A DNA stretch of 14,103 bases from Candidatus Aalborgicola danicus (GTDB lineage Bacteria; Pseudomonadota; Gammaproteobacteria; Burkholderiales; Burkholderiaceae_C), in assembly GCA_016703945.1 (NCBI GenBank), contig JADJBC010000031.1:1-14103 (forward strand), given 5' to 3'. The position numbers were made by a program, and so were the translations under genes. Positions 6,839 to 13,871 of this stretch are shown here, one piece after another. The notes below the pieces were generated by a model. It was not told where the DNA came from and did not search any database. It saw nothing but the letters and a program-made list of their open reading frames with translations. Within the stretch, counting starts at the first letter, position 1. Each line of letters starts with the position of its first letter.

Positions 6839-8669
6839 CTGCCAGCCAGCGGTCCATCGCTGCCTCCAGCACACCCAGGGGAACCGACCCGTGGGACAAA
6901 ATTTCGCCATGGAAGTCGCGCAGATTGAACTTTGCCCCCAAGGCCTGTTCGGCACGTGCCCTTAACTCGCGTATCTTCAGCTCGCCTATTTTGTAGCTGA
7001 GCGCCTGGCCTGGCATGGCAATGTAGCGGTCCACCTCTTGGGTGGCAACCTCTGTACTCTGCGGGACGTTGTCCAAAAAATAACGAATGGCTTGTTCTCG
7101 GCTCCAGCCTTGGGTGTGGATGCCGGTGTCGATCACCAAACGGGCCGCGCGCCAGACTTCGGTCGACAGGCGCCCGATCACCTGCCAGGGGTCGTCATAG
7201 AGGCCCATCTCTTGCCCCAGCATTTCGCTGTACAGCCCCCAACCCTCGCTGTAGGCAAGGGTGCTGCCAAAGCGCCGGAACGCGGGCAAGCCCTCTCGCT
7301 CCTGCGCAAGGCTGATTTCAAAATGGTGCCCCGGTATGGCTTCGTGCACATAGAACACGGTGGTTGTGAAACGCGTCCGGGTTTCGGGTTGGTAGGCGTT
7401 GTAGTAAAAAATGCCGGGCCGTGAGCCATCGGGCAGACCCGGGACATACTGCGCCGGTGACGCAGCGCTTTCCCGAAACGACTCAACCGGTCGAATTTCA
7501 AAAGCCGTTTTGGGTGTGTGGCCGAAGAACGCGGGAATTTTGGCGTCCACCCGCAGGCGCAGTCCTTCGTAGGCCGCCTGCATGTCCTGGCGTGACGTAA
7601 ATCGCAACTCTGGGGCAGTGTTGAGGAACACAAAAAATTCCTCCATGGACCCTTTGAACTTCACGTCGTATTTTGCCGACTCCAACAGACCCCGGATACG
7701 TGCGACTTCGCGCAGGCCGATGGTATGAATGTCCTTGGGGCTCAGATCCGTGGTGGTTGCGCTGCGCACCTGGAAGGCGTACCAAGCGCTGCCGCCTGGC
7801 AGCGCACCCAAGGCGATGGTGTCGCGAGCGGCGGGCAAATACCGGTCTCGCATAAAGACCAACAAACGTTGGTAGGCCGGGACCAGCTGATCACGTACCA
7901 GAACCGTGAAGGCGGCGGTCAGGCGGGCCTTATCGGCTGCGCTGAAGCTCTGGGGGAACTTTTTGACCGGTGCCATGTAGTGGTTGGCCTCCAGGTTTGC
8001 CGATCCCAGGCTTTCCAACTGTGCGAGCACTGGCTTGACCAAAACTCTGGGCATCACAACGCCCTGCGTGATGCCCTTTTTCATGTCGGCAATCATCCCG
8101 TCCACCGCTTTGGGGAATCCGCGCGCCCTGGCCAGCCAGTTGTCGTAGTCCTTGACAGTGTCAAACGGCTGGACCAGGCGGCCCGACCCCAACTGCGCAA
8201 ATACCAGCGGCAAACTGGACACCGGGTTGACCGGGATCAGGTGGGAAGGGAACTGCAGGCCATCCAGCGCCAGTTGTTGCCGGTAGCGAAACAGGTCATA
8301 ACTGATGCGGTCCTCGGGCGGCAAGGGCGCAGGATCGAATTTGGCGGAACGCGCCAGGTAGGTTTGGGCCAGACGTTTGGTGTTTTTGCGGTCTGCGTCA
8401 GAGGTTAGCGCACCAAAACGGTTGTTGTAACGCTTGTCGCCGTGAAAGGTGGCCAGCATCGGATTGGCACGCAGGTATTCCTCCCAGTATTGCGCATAGA
8501 GCTGGTTCAATGCGTCAGGTGTGGCCGGGACTGCGCCAAAGGCGGGGAGCAAAAATTGGGCGGACAGAAAGGCCGCCAGTGAGACATGGCGGAGACGCGC
8601 GCGAATCCATCCGCGGGGTGGAGTGTTCCCCTCGATGGGTTTACCGGTTGTTTTCAATGGTGCAATCAC
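6831..8669 (-). CDS. DUF885 family protein, putative secreted metallopeptidase
   Basis: About 612 residues, a normal length for DUF885. The N-terminal hydrophobic segment VSLAAFLSAQFLLPAFGA is a likely signal peptide, giving a periplasmic or extracellular protein. The family's hallmark motifs are present: VHEAIPGHHFE (His near residue 442) and YSEGWGLYSE (Glu near 475). They resemble the HE..H plus distant Glu zinc site of gluzincin peptidases; catalysis is inferred, since the family is formally of unknown function. The start is uncertain: no in-frame ATG lies close to the signal peptide. GTG 8669 is used, TTG 8657 is possible, and an ATG at 8609-8611 would fit after a one-base correction. 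In-frame sequence further upstream overlaps the esterase gene and is not convincing. It lies 43 bp downstream of the esterase on the same strand, so the two are probably cotranscribed. Confidence 0.87.
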   Translation of the reverse strand: MIAPLKTTGKPIEGNTPPRGWIRARLRHVSLAAFLSAQFLLPAFGAVPATPDALNQLYAQYWEEYLRANPMLATFHGDKRYNNRFGALTSDADRKNTKRLAQTYLARSAKFDPAPLPPEDRISYDLFRYRQQLALDGLQFPSHLIPVNPVSSLPLVFAQLGSGRLVQPFDTVKDYDNWLARARGFPKAVDGMIADMKKGITQGVVMPRVLVKPVLAQLESLGSANLEANHYMAPVKKFPQSFSAADKARLTAAFTVLVRDQLVPAYQRLLVFMRDRYLPAARDTIALGALPGGSAWYAFQVRSATTTDLSPKDIHTIGLREVARIRGLLESAKYDVKFKGSMEEFFVFLNTAPELRFTSRQDMQAAYEGLRLRVDAKIPAFFGHTPKTAFEIRPVESFRESAASPAQYVPGLPDGSRPGIFYYNAYQPETRTRFTTTVFYVHEAIPGHHFEISLAQEREGLPAFRRFGSTLAYSEGWGLYSEMLGQEMGLYDDPWQVIGRLSTEVWRAARLVIDTGIHTQGWSREQAIRYFLDNVPQSTEVATQEVDRYIAMPGQALSYKIGELKIRELRARAEQALGAKFNLRDFHGEILSHGSVPLGVLEAAMDRWLAAQ

Positions 8670-8712
8670 GAGGCAAATGGTAAATGGATATGTGCCGCAG
8701 CGCTGTGCGTTT

Positions 8713-9744
8713 TTACACACTCTGGTTGGCCCTGAGTTCAAACTGCCTTTGGGCAAATGTCCACACCATGCGCGATGCGTCCGGCCCCTTCGGGTCGGAA
8801 TAGGCTTGCGAGGCGGCACCGCCGCTCCAGGCGTGCCCCAAACCATTGATTTCACGCAAGCTGACTTGCAAGCGTTGGTTTGCGGACCAGTCCATGGCGG
8901 TCTGTGGGTAACGTTTGCCGCGGCGCACCAACCGTGCTGGCCCGGGCAGTGCATGGGTGCGTGCCGCCCAGGCCTGCGCTGCACGCATGCCGTTGGCCCT
9001 GACCACAACAGGGTCCGCGCTGCCCTGTATCACCAGCAAGGCGGGCAGGTCCTGCGGCAGGGCGTGGGGTGGTGGCCGGGGCGGCACACGGTAGTTTGCG
9101 CGCATGGCCGAAAGGGCGGTGGCAGCGGAATGGGCCAACGTAGGCTCGACACCCGAGTGCATGATGACCGCAGCGAACCGCTGTGGAAAGTGCAAGGCCA
9201 CCAGCGCCGCCATGCTGGCACCCGCCGACATGCCCACGATGGCAACACGGGTGGCATCAATGGCGTGTAGGCTGTAGGCATGGTCCAATGCCGCCACGAT
9301 GCTGACGGCCTCCTGTTGGGCGCGGCCATTGCGGGTGTCGAACCAATTCCAGCAGCCCTGTGCATTGGCCAACCGGTCCTGCTCCGGATACAGCACCATG
9401 AAGCCGTTCAGTGTCGCCAGTCGGTTCATGCGGGTGCTGGCTGCGAAATCGGTGGCGCTTTGGCCGCAGCCATGCAGCAAAACCAGCAAAGGGTGCATTT
9501 GCCCTTTGGGCAAGCCGACGGGTTTGAAGAAGCGGTAGCGGCGCAGACCGGCCGGGCCCGTAGCCACACCGAGTCCGAAGCGCTCACGCGGCGTTGTTAC
9601 GCTGGCCTTGCGCGGCACGGCTGCTGTTGCACGTCTTGAACGACGCAGTGCCTTGGTGCCTTCACCCAACGCGCGACGCAACACCCAGCGTGCCTGCTGT
9701 TGGGCCATGCGCGCCCACGTACTCCCTATTGTCCGCCTGGCCAT
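8713..9744 (-). CDS. PHB depolymerase family esterase
   Basis: A 343-residue alpha/beta hydrolase of the extracellular PHB depolymerase / feruloyl-esterase-like family. Visible are the oxyanion loop LLHGCGQS, the family motif CWNWFD, the lipase box GMSAGAS with Ser near residue 173, the acid in GSADPVV (Asp near 244) and the catalytic His in GLGHAWSGG (near 304), so the triad is complete. Members hydrolyse polyhydroxybutyrate or short ester substrates; the actual substrate is not readable here. The first 50 residues are Arg-rich with no clear Sec signal, and the start MARRTIGSTWARM resembles the N-termini I recall for Burkholderiales members. ATG 9744 lacks a good ribosome binding site, but a 12-codon ORF with a strong one ends 48 bases upstream in the same frame, suggesting coupled translation. 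The DUF885 gene follows 43 bp downstream. Confidence 0.9.
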   Translation of the reverse strand: MARRTIGSTWARMAQQQARWVLRRALGEGTKALRRSRRATAAVPRKASVTTPRERFGLGVATGPAGLRRYRFFKPVGLPKGQMHPLLVLLHGCGQSATDFAASTRMNRLATLNGFMVLYPEQDRLANAQGCWNWFDTRNGRAQQEAVSIVAALDHAYSLHAIDATRVAIVGMSAGASMAALVALHFPQRFAAVIMHSGVEPTLAHSAATALSAMRANYRVPPRPPPHALPQDLPALLVIQGSADPVVVRANGMRAAQAWAARTHALPGPARLVRRGKRYPQTAMDWSANQRLQVSLREINGLGHAWSGGAASQAYSDPKGPDASRMVWTFAQRQFELRANQSV

Positions 9745-9792
9745 GAGGGCTACCGCGAAGCGGGCGGCATGGGGGCCGCTGCGCAGACGCTC

Positions 9793-9831
9793 TTAGCGCA
9801 CAAACAGTGCGATCAAGTGGATGGGGCGCAT
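9793..9831 (-). CDS. Possible 12-codon leader ORF ahead of the esterase
   Basis: An ORF encoding MRPIHLIALFVR and then TAA, preceded by AGGAG with a 6-base spacing (9838-9842), the best ribosome binding site near the esterase. It is in the same frame as the esterase start at 9744, separated by the TAA and 48 bases of open sequence. It may be a leader peptide for translational coupling, or the true gene start interrupted by a nonsense change or sequence error. Its short length makes it speculative. Confidence 0.35.
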   Translation of the reverse strand: MRPIHLIALFVR

Positions 9832-10430
9832 TCTTTTCTCCTGAACTGAGCGGTTTAATGGGTCTATGCAGGCAAGGGGGTCCAACGGGCAAGGCCGTTT
9901 GGGCCATTGCGTCTTCGCACACAGCAGGGTAATTCGGCATTCGGCTTCGCTCTGTACGCTCGCCAACACACGGGTTGATTGGCCCTCAGTGCATGGGTGT
10001 TGGGCAGGGCGGGCCGGTGTGTTGGCACACAGACCGATGAGAGCAGCGGGCACATGATCAGACTGCAAGACCCCTTCACCGAGCACCAGATCGTGCGCCA
10101 GTCGGCGGGGCCGAGTACAACAGGAGACCCCCTCTGCAAACCGCAACTGTGTGTTTGGCCTGACCGTATGGCCGTGTTGTGCGGCGCCAGAACAAACCGC
10201 CCCCTTCAACGCGCCAGAGCATTGCCCGTCATGTTCGCTGCTGCACCGACCACCGGCAGGCCCCCGGGGCCCGGCGCGCCCGGGCGGCCCGCCCGCCGTC
10301 GGGCCTGACGACATTCGACAGGTCGACCAGGCCCCCAAGACAGTAAGCCTTGACCGCCATTGGCGACGGCGCTGCACGGCCGGCACCCGGCCTGACGACG
10401 CGAGACCCCATTGACTCTCAAAGGACTGTT
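9832..10430. other. Gene-free GC-rich stretch with repeats and hairpins
   Basis: No convincing gene on either strand: the open frames here lack family features, plausible starts and ribosome binding sites. The part 10235-10305 is almost all G and C. Recognisable elements are an 11-bp direct repeat GGCCTGACGAC (10302-10312 and 10389-10399), a perfect hairpin GGCCGG-CAC-CCGGCC (10378-10392), and the distant complementary pair CGCCGTCG (10294-10301) / CGACGGCG (10364-10371). It must hold the divergent promoters for the esterase (-) and the PA2169-type gene (+), but I could not place their boxes. The last 130 bp could be a structured leader. Confidence 0.5.
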
Positions 10431-10892
10431 ATGAACCAATCCGCAATGACCCCCGATCACGTGATCAACACACTGAACGGTCTGATCGAACTCAACCGTG
10501 ATGGCCAGAAGGGCTTTCAGGAAGCCGCCGAAAAAATGGAAGCGCCTGAATTGAAGACCTTCTGTCTGGAGCAAAGCCGTTCCCGTACACATTTCGTCGG
10601 TGAACTGCAAACGCAGGTGCACAGCTTGGGCCGCGAACCGGAAGACAGCGGCACCGTGTCGGGTGCTTTGCAGCGCGGCTGGTTGAACCTGAAGGCGGCA
10701 CTGGGCGGCGGCGACCACGCGATTCTGGAGACCACAGAATCCGCCGAGGACCATGCGCTCGACACCTACCGCACGGCGCTGACCGAGTCGCTGCCGGCCG
10801 ATGTGCGTGAAATCGCTGAGCGTCAACTTGAGAGCATCAAGTTGTCACATGACAAGGTCAAAACCCTGCGCTACAGCCTCGAAAGACAATAA
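10431..10892 (+). CDS. PA2169/DUF2383 family four-helix-bundle protein
   Basis: A 153-residue, all-alpha, ferritin-like soluble protein. The DUF2383 pattern is visible: VINTLNGLIELNRDGQKGFQ, then FCLEQSRSRTHFVGELQTQV, GREPEDSGTVSGALQRGWLN, and ESAEDHALDTYRTAL near the end. Members such as Pseudomonas PA2169 are stress-associated proteins without a known activity. ATG 10431 is chosen because AAAGGA lies about 6 bases upstream and the family begins here; an in-frame ATG at 10350 would add a low-complexity extension. The AsmA-like gene starts only 15 bases after the stop, so the two form a probable operon. Confidence 0.9.
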   Translation: MNQSAMTPDHVINTLNGLIELNRDGQKGFQEAAEKMEAPELKTFCLEQSRSRTHFVGELQTQVHSLGREPEDSGTVSGALQRGWLNLKAALGGGDHAILETTESAEDHALDTYRTALTESLPADVREIAERQLESIKLSHDKVKTLRYSLERQ

Positions 10893-10907
10893 ACGCCCGA
10901 CGGTGCA

Positions 10908-12208
10908 GTGGACAACCCGGCGGTGCAACACAGGCCAAGGTGGGTTGTCGGTTTGGGGCTTGCCGCCGCATTGATCGGCGCAGCAGGCCTGACTGCTGTT
11001 TTCTTGCTGCCCAGCGACCAAGAGCTCGCGCTCTGGCTTGCTGAAGAGGCCCAGCAACAGCTGGGTGTCAAGCTCAGCATAGAGTCTGTCCACTGGGCGT
11101 TGCTGCCAACGCCAGTTCTTGTGGTGAATGGCCTTCGCACGCAGCAGGCAGAGCCAGTGAGCATCCAACAACTCAGGGCGTATCCCGGCACGCGCATGTT
11201 ACTGGAGCGCAAGCTGGCGTTCGAAATCGTCGACATCGATACCGCGGTCTTGCCGCTGCAATCGGTGCGGGCCATGGAGGCCGCGCTTATTGGTGTTGCC
11301 GATGGCAACACCTTTTGTGCCACTTTGAACACCTCACGTTTCGCAACCTGGTCTGGATATCCTACAGCGGCATTGCCCTAGCCTTTGACGGCGAGGTCGA
11401 CTTTGCGCCTCACTGGCGCCCGCAGCGTGCCATGTTGGTCCGCACTGGCACCACCCCTGCGGTCACCTTGGCGCTGACGCGCGAGGCGCAGGCCGATCGC
11501 TGGCAAACGCGCATCCAGGTCGGCGGTGGCACAGCGCACGGCAATCTGGAAATGAAGGCTGGCGAAAACGGCACCATGCATCTGAGCGGCCAGTTGGCCC
11601 CGCGTGAGGTTGAGGTGGCGAGTGCATTGGAGTCTTGCAAGCGGCGCTCCCCCATCGCGGGTAAGGCATCGGGCCAGACCGTGCTGTCCGCCCACGGCAA
11701 ATCGGTGGATGCGTTGATGCGTTCGCTGCACACACAGACCCGGTTTGTTTTCAATTCTGCAACGCTGTTGCGTTTTGACTTGAACCAAGCCATCAGCACG
11801 GGCGGCAAAAAGCACCAGGGGCGGACCGACCTGCAATCGCTCACCGGCCGGATGGATTCGCAAAATGGCCTTGAGGGGACCCGCATCACGGTGACCGACA
11901 TGAAAGCCCAAACGGCAAAAGTGACAGTCACCGGCAAGGCCACGGTCTACCATGGACACGTTGAGGCGAGCGGCAATCTGGACCTGTTGGGGGGCGCCAT
12001 CGGTGTGCCGTTCAGCCTGAGTGGGCCGATGGACACGCCAAAAGTCTCGGTACCGCCGGGATTCCTCGCCGGGGCAGCCCTTGGCACCGCCGTGTTGCCT
12101 GGCATTGGAACCGTGATCGGCGCGCGCATCGGTGGCGCCCTTGACAAGATCTTCCACCAAGGCGCGAAACCCGATGTTCCGACCAAGAAGAGTGGAATTC
12201 ACCACTAG
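10908..12208 (+). CDS. Small AsmA-like membrane-anchored protein (frame-disrupted)
   Basis: About 430 residues if a two-base excess is corrected. A GTG start at 10908 lies 15 bases after the PA2169-type stop. One TM helix at about residues 12-32 (VVGLGLAAALIGAAGLTAVF) is followed by an AsmA-type N-terminal stretch (LWLAEEAQQQLGVKLSIESV). The reading frame switches near 11313-11325, where two T-runs look one base too long; correction gives NTFVPLEHLTFRNLVW and continues in the frame open to 12208. The C-terminal half has AsmA-like beta-rich features (LLRFDLNQAI, LQSLTGRMDSQNGLEGTRIT, ASGNLDLLGG). It ends with an unusual Gly-rich segment, GFLAGAALGTAVLPGIGTVI. AsmA-like proteins span the periplasm and are implicated in outer-membrane lipid transport or assembly; this is far smaller than the TamB/YhdP class. 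A terminator follows. Confidence 0.75.
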
Positions 12209-12240
12209 GCAATAAACAGGGCATTCCGAAGTGGACAAAG

Positions 12241-12267
12241 AAAAGGGGCCGCGAAGCCCCTTTTTTT
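12241..12267. terminator. Intrinsic terminator after the AsmA-like gene
   Basis: AAAAGGGGC (12241-12249) pairs with GCCCCTTTT (12256-12264) around CGCGAA, followed by further T to 12267. It sits between the AsmA-like stop (+) and the convergent coiled-coil stop (-). The U-tract favours the plus strand, but the A-run on the left also allows use on the minus strand. Confidence 0.88.
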
Positions 12268-12292
12268 CTGTGTCCTGTGAACGCTTAACGCA

Positions 12293-12578
12293 TCACACCT
12301 GCGACTTGAAATAGTTGAAAGAATGGACAAAAGCGTCGCGCACCTTTTCCATTTCGGTCACCATGGCATCCCATGTGTCTTCGCTGGCGACCTTCATGTC
12401 GTCAAGTTTGCCCTTTGCCACTTCGGACTGGTGGCGAAGCTTGGCCATTCTTCCCCTTGTACAAGGCGCGTGCGTCGTCCTTGGCCTCTTCGGCTTTGGC
12501 TTCCAGCTTGTTCATATTGGCATTGAGCTCATCGAGCTGCGTCTTCATTTTTCGATATAAACAGATTTTCTTGTCCAT
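12293..12578 (-). CDS. Small coiled-coil protein (frame-disrupted)
   Basis: About 94-95 residues after correction. ATG 12578 has AAGGA about 9 bases upstream. The body is a charged helix of Lys, Glu and Ala in heptad-like order (QLDELNANMNKLEAKAEEAK), like small proteobacterial coiled-coil proteins beginning with an aromatic-EKM stretch. As written, translation leaves the conserved frame after ALYKGK and stops early. Removing one base in the T-pair near 12448 gives KMAKLRHQSEVAKGKLDDMK and an open frame to TGA 12293, ending FNYFKSQV. The N-terminal ICLYRK becomes SVYIEK if one A is removed near 12566-12569 and one added near 12548-12552, which fits the family better. Function unknown; probably cytoplasmic and possibly stress-related by context. 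It shares the terminator at 12241. Confidence 0.7.
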
Positions 12579-12617
12579 GGGATTAGTTCCTTCAAGGTGG
12601 AGGCAAGCGGTAGCACT

Positions 12618-12637
12618 GGCCTTGCGGTTGCAAGGCC
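12618..12637. other. Perfect 8-bp hairpin GGCCTTGC-GGTT-GCAAGGCC
   Basis: Arms 12618-12625 and 12630-12637 pair fully around a GGTT loop, about 90 bp past the RcnB-like stop and 40 bp before the coiled-coil start (both minus strand). There is no U-tract. It could end the RcnB-like transcript or be part of the coiled-coil gene's leader. Confidence 0.45.
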
Positions 12638-12726
12638 TTGTTGGCGCAATTACGGCCACTGGATGAAGCTTACCCAGGACGCGGTAACGGGTCTGTGCGC
12701 AAGCGCACCGACGCCGTACCATTTCT

Positions 12727-13209
12727 CTAGTTATTGAGCAACATCTGCAAAATAATGCCGGTGGTGATGGCGACCAGGAGGTAGTCGCTGCCAGATTGCA
12801 CCCAGTGGTATCCACGAGGTGGCGCGCTCAGGCGGTGACCGCGCCAGTCTTCGACCACATATTGCCGGGTGCGGTACTCATAGGGCAAACGGGCACCGCG
12901 GTGGAAGTTGCGGTTGGGACCGGCGCCACGTTCGTAGCGCTGGTCGTTCCCATAACCGCGAATCTGGTTTTGACGGTAGCCCTGGCGTGCGTCGTTGCGG
13001 TCACGACGGCCTTGCTGGTCGTACCGTTGCGACTGCTCATACCTTTGTGATGGGTCATAACGCTGGGTTTGGTCGTAACGCTGCCGTTGTTCGTTGCGAG
13101 GTTGGCTGGGCAGATTGAGGTCTCCCTGAGCCAGGGCGAATTGCCCGGTGAACAAGGCTGAATTTCGGTAACTTTTTGTCAGCAGTGCCGACCAGCAGGT
13201 TCTGGGCAT
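12727..13209 (-). CDS. RcnB-like protein with Q/R/Y repeats and damaged N-terminus
   Basis: A 160-residue protein if started at the in-frame ATG 13209. The C-terminal RcnB-type domain is clear: WRGHRLSAPPRGYHWVQSGS followed by DYLLVAITTGIILQMLLN. RcnB in E. coli is a periplasmic factor in nickel/cobalt homeostasis, but most family members are uncharacterised. The middle is a low-complexity Gln/Arg/Tyr/Asp segment with about four six-residue repeats of the QRYDQx type. The sequence FALAQGDLNLPSQ looks like the end of a signal peptide and mature start, yet the residues before it (MPRTCWSALLTKSYRNSALF) are not a proper hydrophobic signal core in any frame, and no ribosome binding site is evident. 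The 5' end therefore looks truncated or replaced, and secretion and expression are doubtful. Confidence 0.75.
   Translation of the reverse strand: MPRTCWSALLTKSYRNSALFTGQFALAQGDLNLPSQPRNEQRQRYDQTQRYDPSQRYEQSQRYDQQGRRDRNDARQGYRQNQIRGYGNDQRYERGAGPNRNFHRGARLPYEYRTRQYVVEDWRGHRLSAPPRGYHWVQSGSDYLLVAITTGIILQMLLNN
13012..13086 (-). repeat. Four imperfect 18-bp tandem repeats in the RcnB-like gene
   Basis: About four in-frame 18-bp units encode QRYDQT, QRYDPS, QRYEQS and QRYDQQ. The units differ at several bases, so the array is old rather than freshly expanded. Similar Q/R/Y-rich linkers occur in RcnB-family proteins ahead of the conserved domain. Confidence 0.7.
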
Positions 13210-13336
13210 CCGCAAGCAGGTGTCAGGTCGGGCCGAACGCCGGATTGGGGACATCAGGGAGTTGATTGGTCAGGCCGATGCGCTGGCGATCCGGGCCCGT
13301 AACAACCCCATGGGGCCTGTCGGACTGGTCAAGTAG
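13172..13336 (+). pseudogene. Orphan 3' gene tail, 54 codons, unrecognised
   Basis: An open frame from just after TAA 13169-13171 to TAG 13334-13336 with no ATG near its beginning and no ribosome binding site. The peptide is helix-like and charged (LGIRKQVSGRAERRIGDIRE, then LIGQADALAIRARNN, ending PMGPVGLVK). Third codon positions are mostly G or C, as in the real genes here. I do not recognise the family. It overlaps the doubtful 5' end of the RcnB-like gene on the opposite strand and may be what remains of a gene whose front was lost. Confidence 0.35.
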
Positions 13337-13424
13337 CACGCGGCTGCCCACCCGCCGTGGGCGCTGTCAACGGTTTTGCCGGTGTGACGTTGAGTAAGCC
13401 TACCAAGGTCCAACGAGGATGCAT

Positions 13425-13829
13425 ATGCGAACCATTCCCAAGTCAGTCGGCACTGCGCTGTTGATCGCCACACTGAGCCTGAGCGCCCTTGCGGACAATG
13501 GACGTGGCCGTCACCCTTACAACCACCGACCCCACGCGGTTCGGTCACATGGCGGCGATTGGGTCGCACCGCTGTTGTTTCTGGGGTTGGCAGGCGCTGT
13601 GCTGAGTGCCAGTGCAAACCAATCCAGTCCGCCCGCACCGGTCACTTACGTGTCGCCCCCTCCGGTCTATGTTCCCGCGCCTATCACCTACTCGGCACCC
13701 GTAGAGGTGGTTCCTGCACCGCCGCCGGCACCGGCCAACACCTGGTACTTCTGCCAGTCGGTCGGAAAATACTATCCTTACGCACAGCACTGCCCCGAAG
13801 GCTGGCAGCCCGTGGCCAGCCAACGTTAG
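13425..13829 (+). CDS. Small secreted or membrane-anchored proline-rich protein
   Basis: A 134-residue protein. ATG 13425 is preferred over the in-frame ATG 13419 because GAGG at 13414-13417 is 7 bases away from it. A signal peptide (MRTIPKSVGTALLIATLSLS, cleavage after ALA) leads to a His/Arg-rich stretch, a hydrophobic segment at about residues 44-62 (APLLFLGLAGAVLSASA), a Pro/Val/Tyr-rich linker and the C-terminal module WYFCQSVGKYYPYAQHC with EGWQPV. That Cys/Tyr module ends many small proteobacterial envelope proteins of unknown function; the two Cys may form a disulfide. The gene stands alone; the next gene converges on it with a 42-bp gap. Confidence 0.88.
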   Translation: MRTIPKSVGTALLIATLSLSALADNGRGRHPYNHRPHAVRSHGGDWVAPLLFLGLAGAVLSASANQSSPPAPVTYVSPPPVYVPAPITYSAPVEVVPAPPPAPANTWYFCQSVGKYYPYAQHCPEGWQPVASQR

Positions 13830-13871
13830 TCCTGCCCACAGTCCGGTACAACCCGGCGTTGGTCGGCCGTG

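Noticed and set aside
8670..9008. In-frame upstream extension of the DUF885 gene
   Set aside because: It overlaps the esterase C-terminus, including the catalytic His region, and would bury the signal peptide.
9793..10386. Long minus-strand open frame upstream of the esterase
   Set aside because: Composition is low-complexity Pro/Ala/Gly/Arg with scattered Cys, no family features, and no ribosome site at its start. Only its last 12 codons, with a strong AGGAG, are worth noting.
10206..10826. 206-codon minus-strand open frame
   Set aside because: It lies antisense to the well-supported PA2169-type gene and shows no protein-like features of its own.
11378..12238. 286-codon minus-strand open frame
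   Set aside because: It is antisense to the AsmA-like coding region and is best explained as a GC-rich shadow frame.
13346..13362. GCCCAC / GTGGGC hairpin after the orphan tail
   Set aside because: Only six pairs with a five-base loop and no U-tract; too weak to call a terminator.
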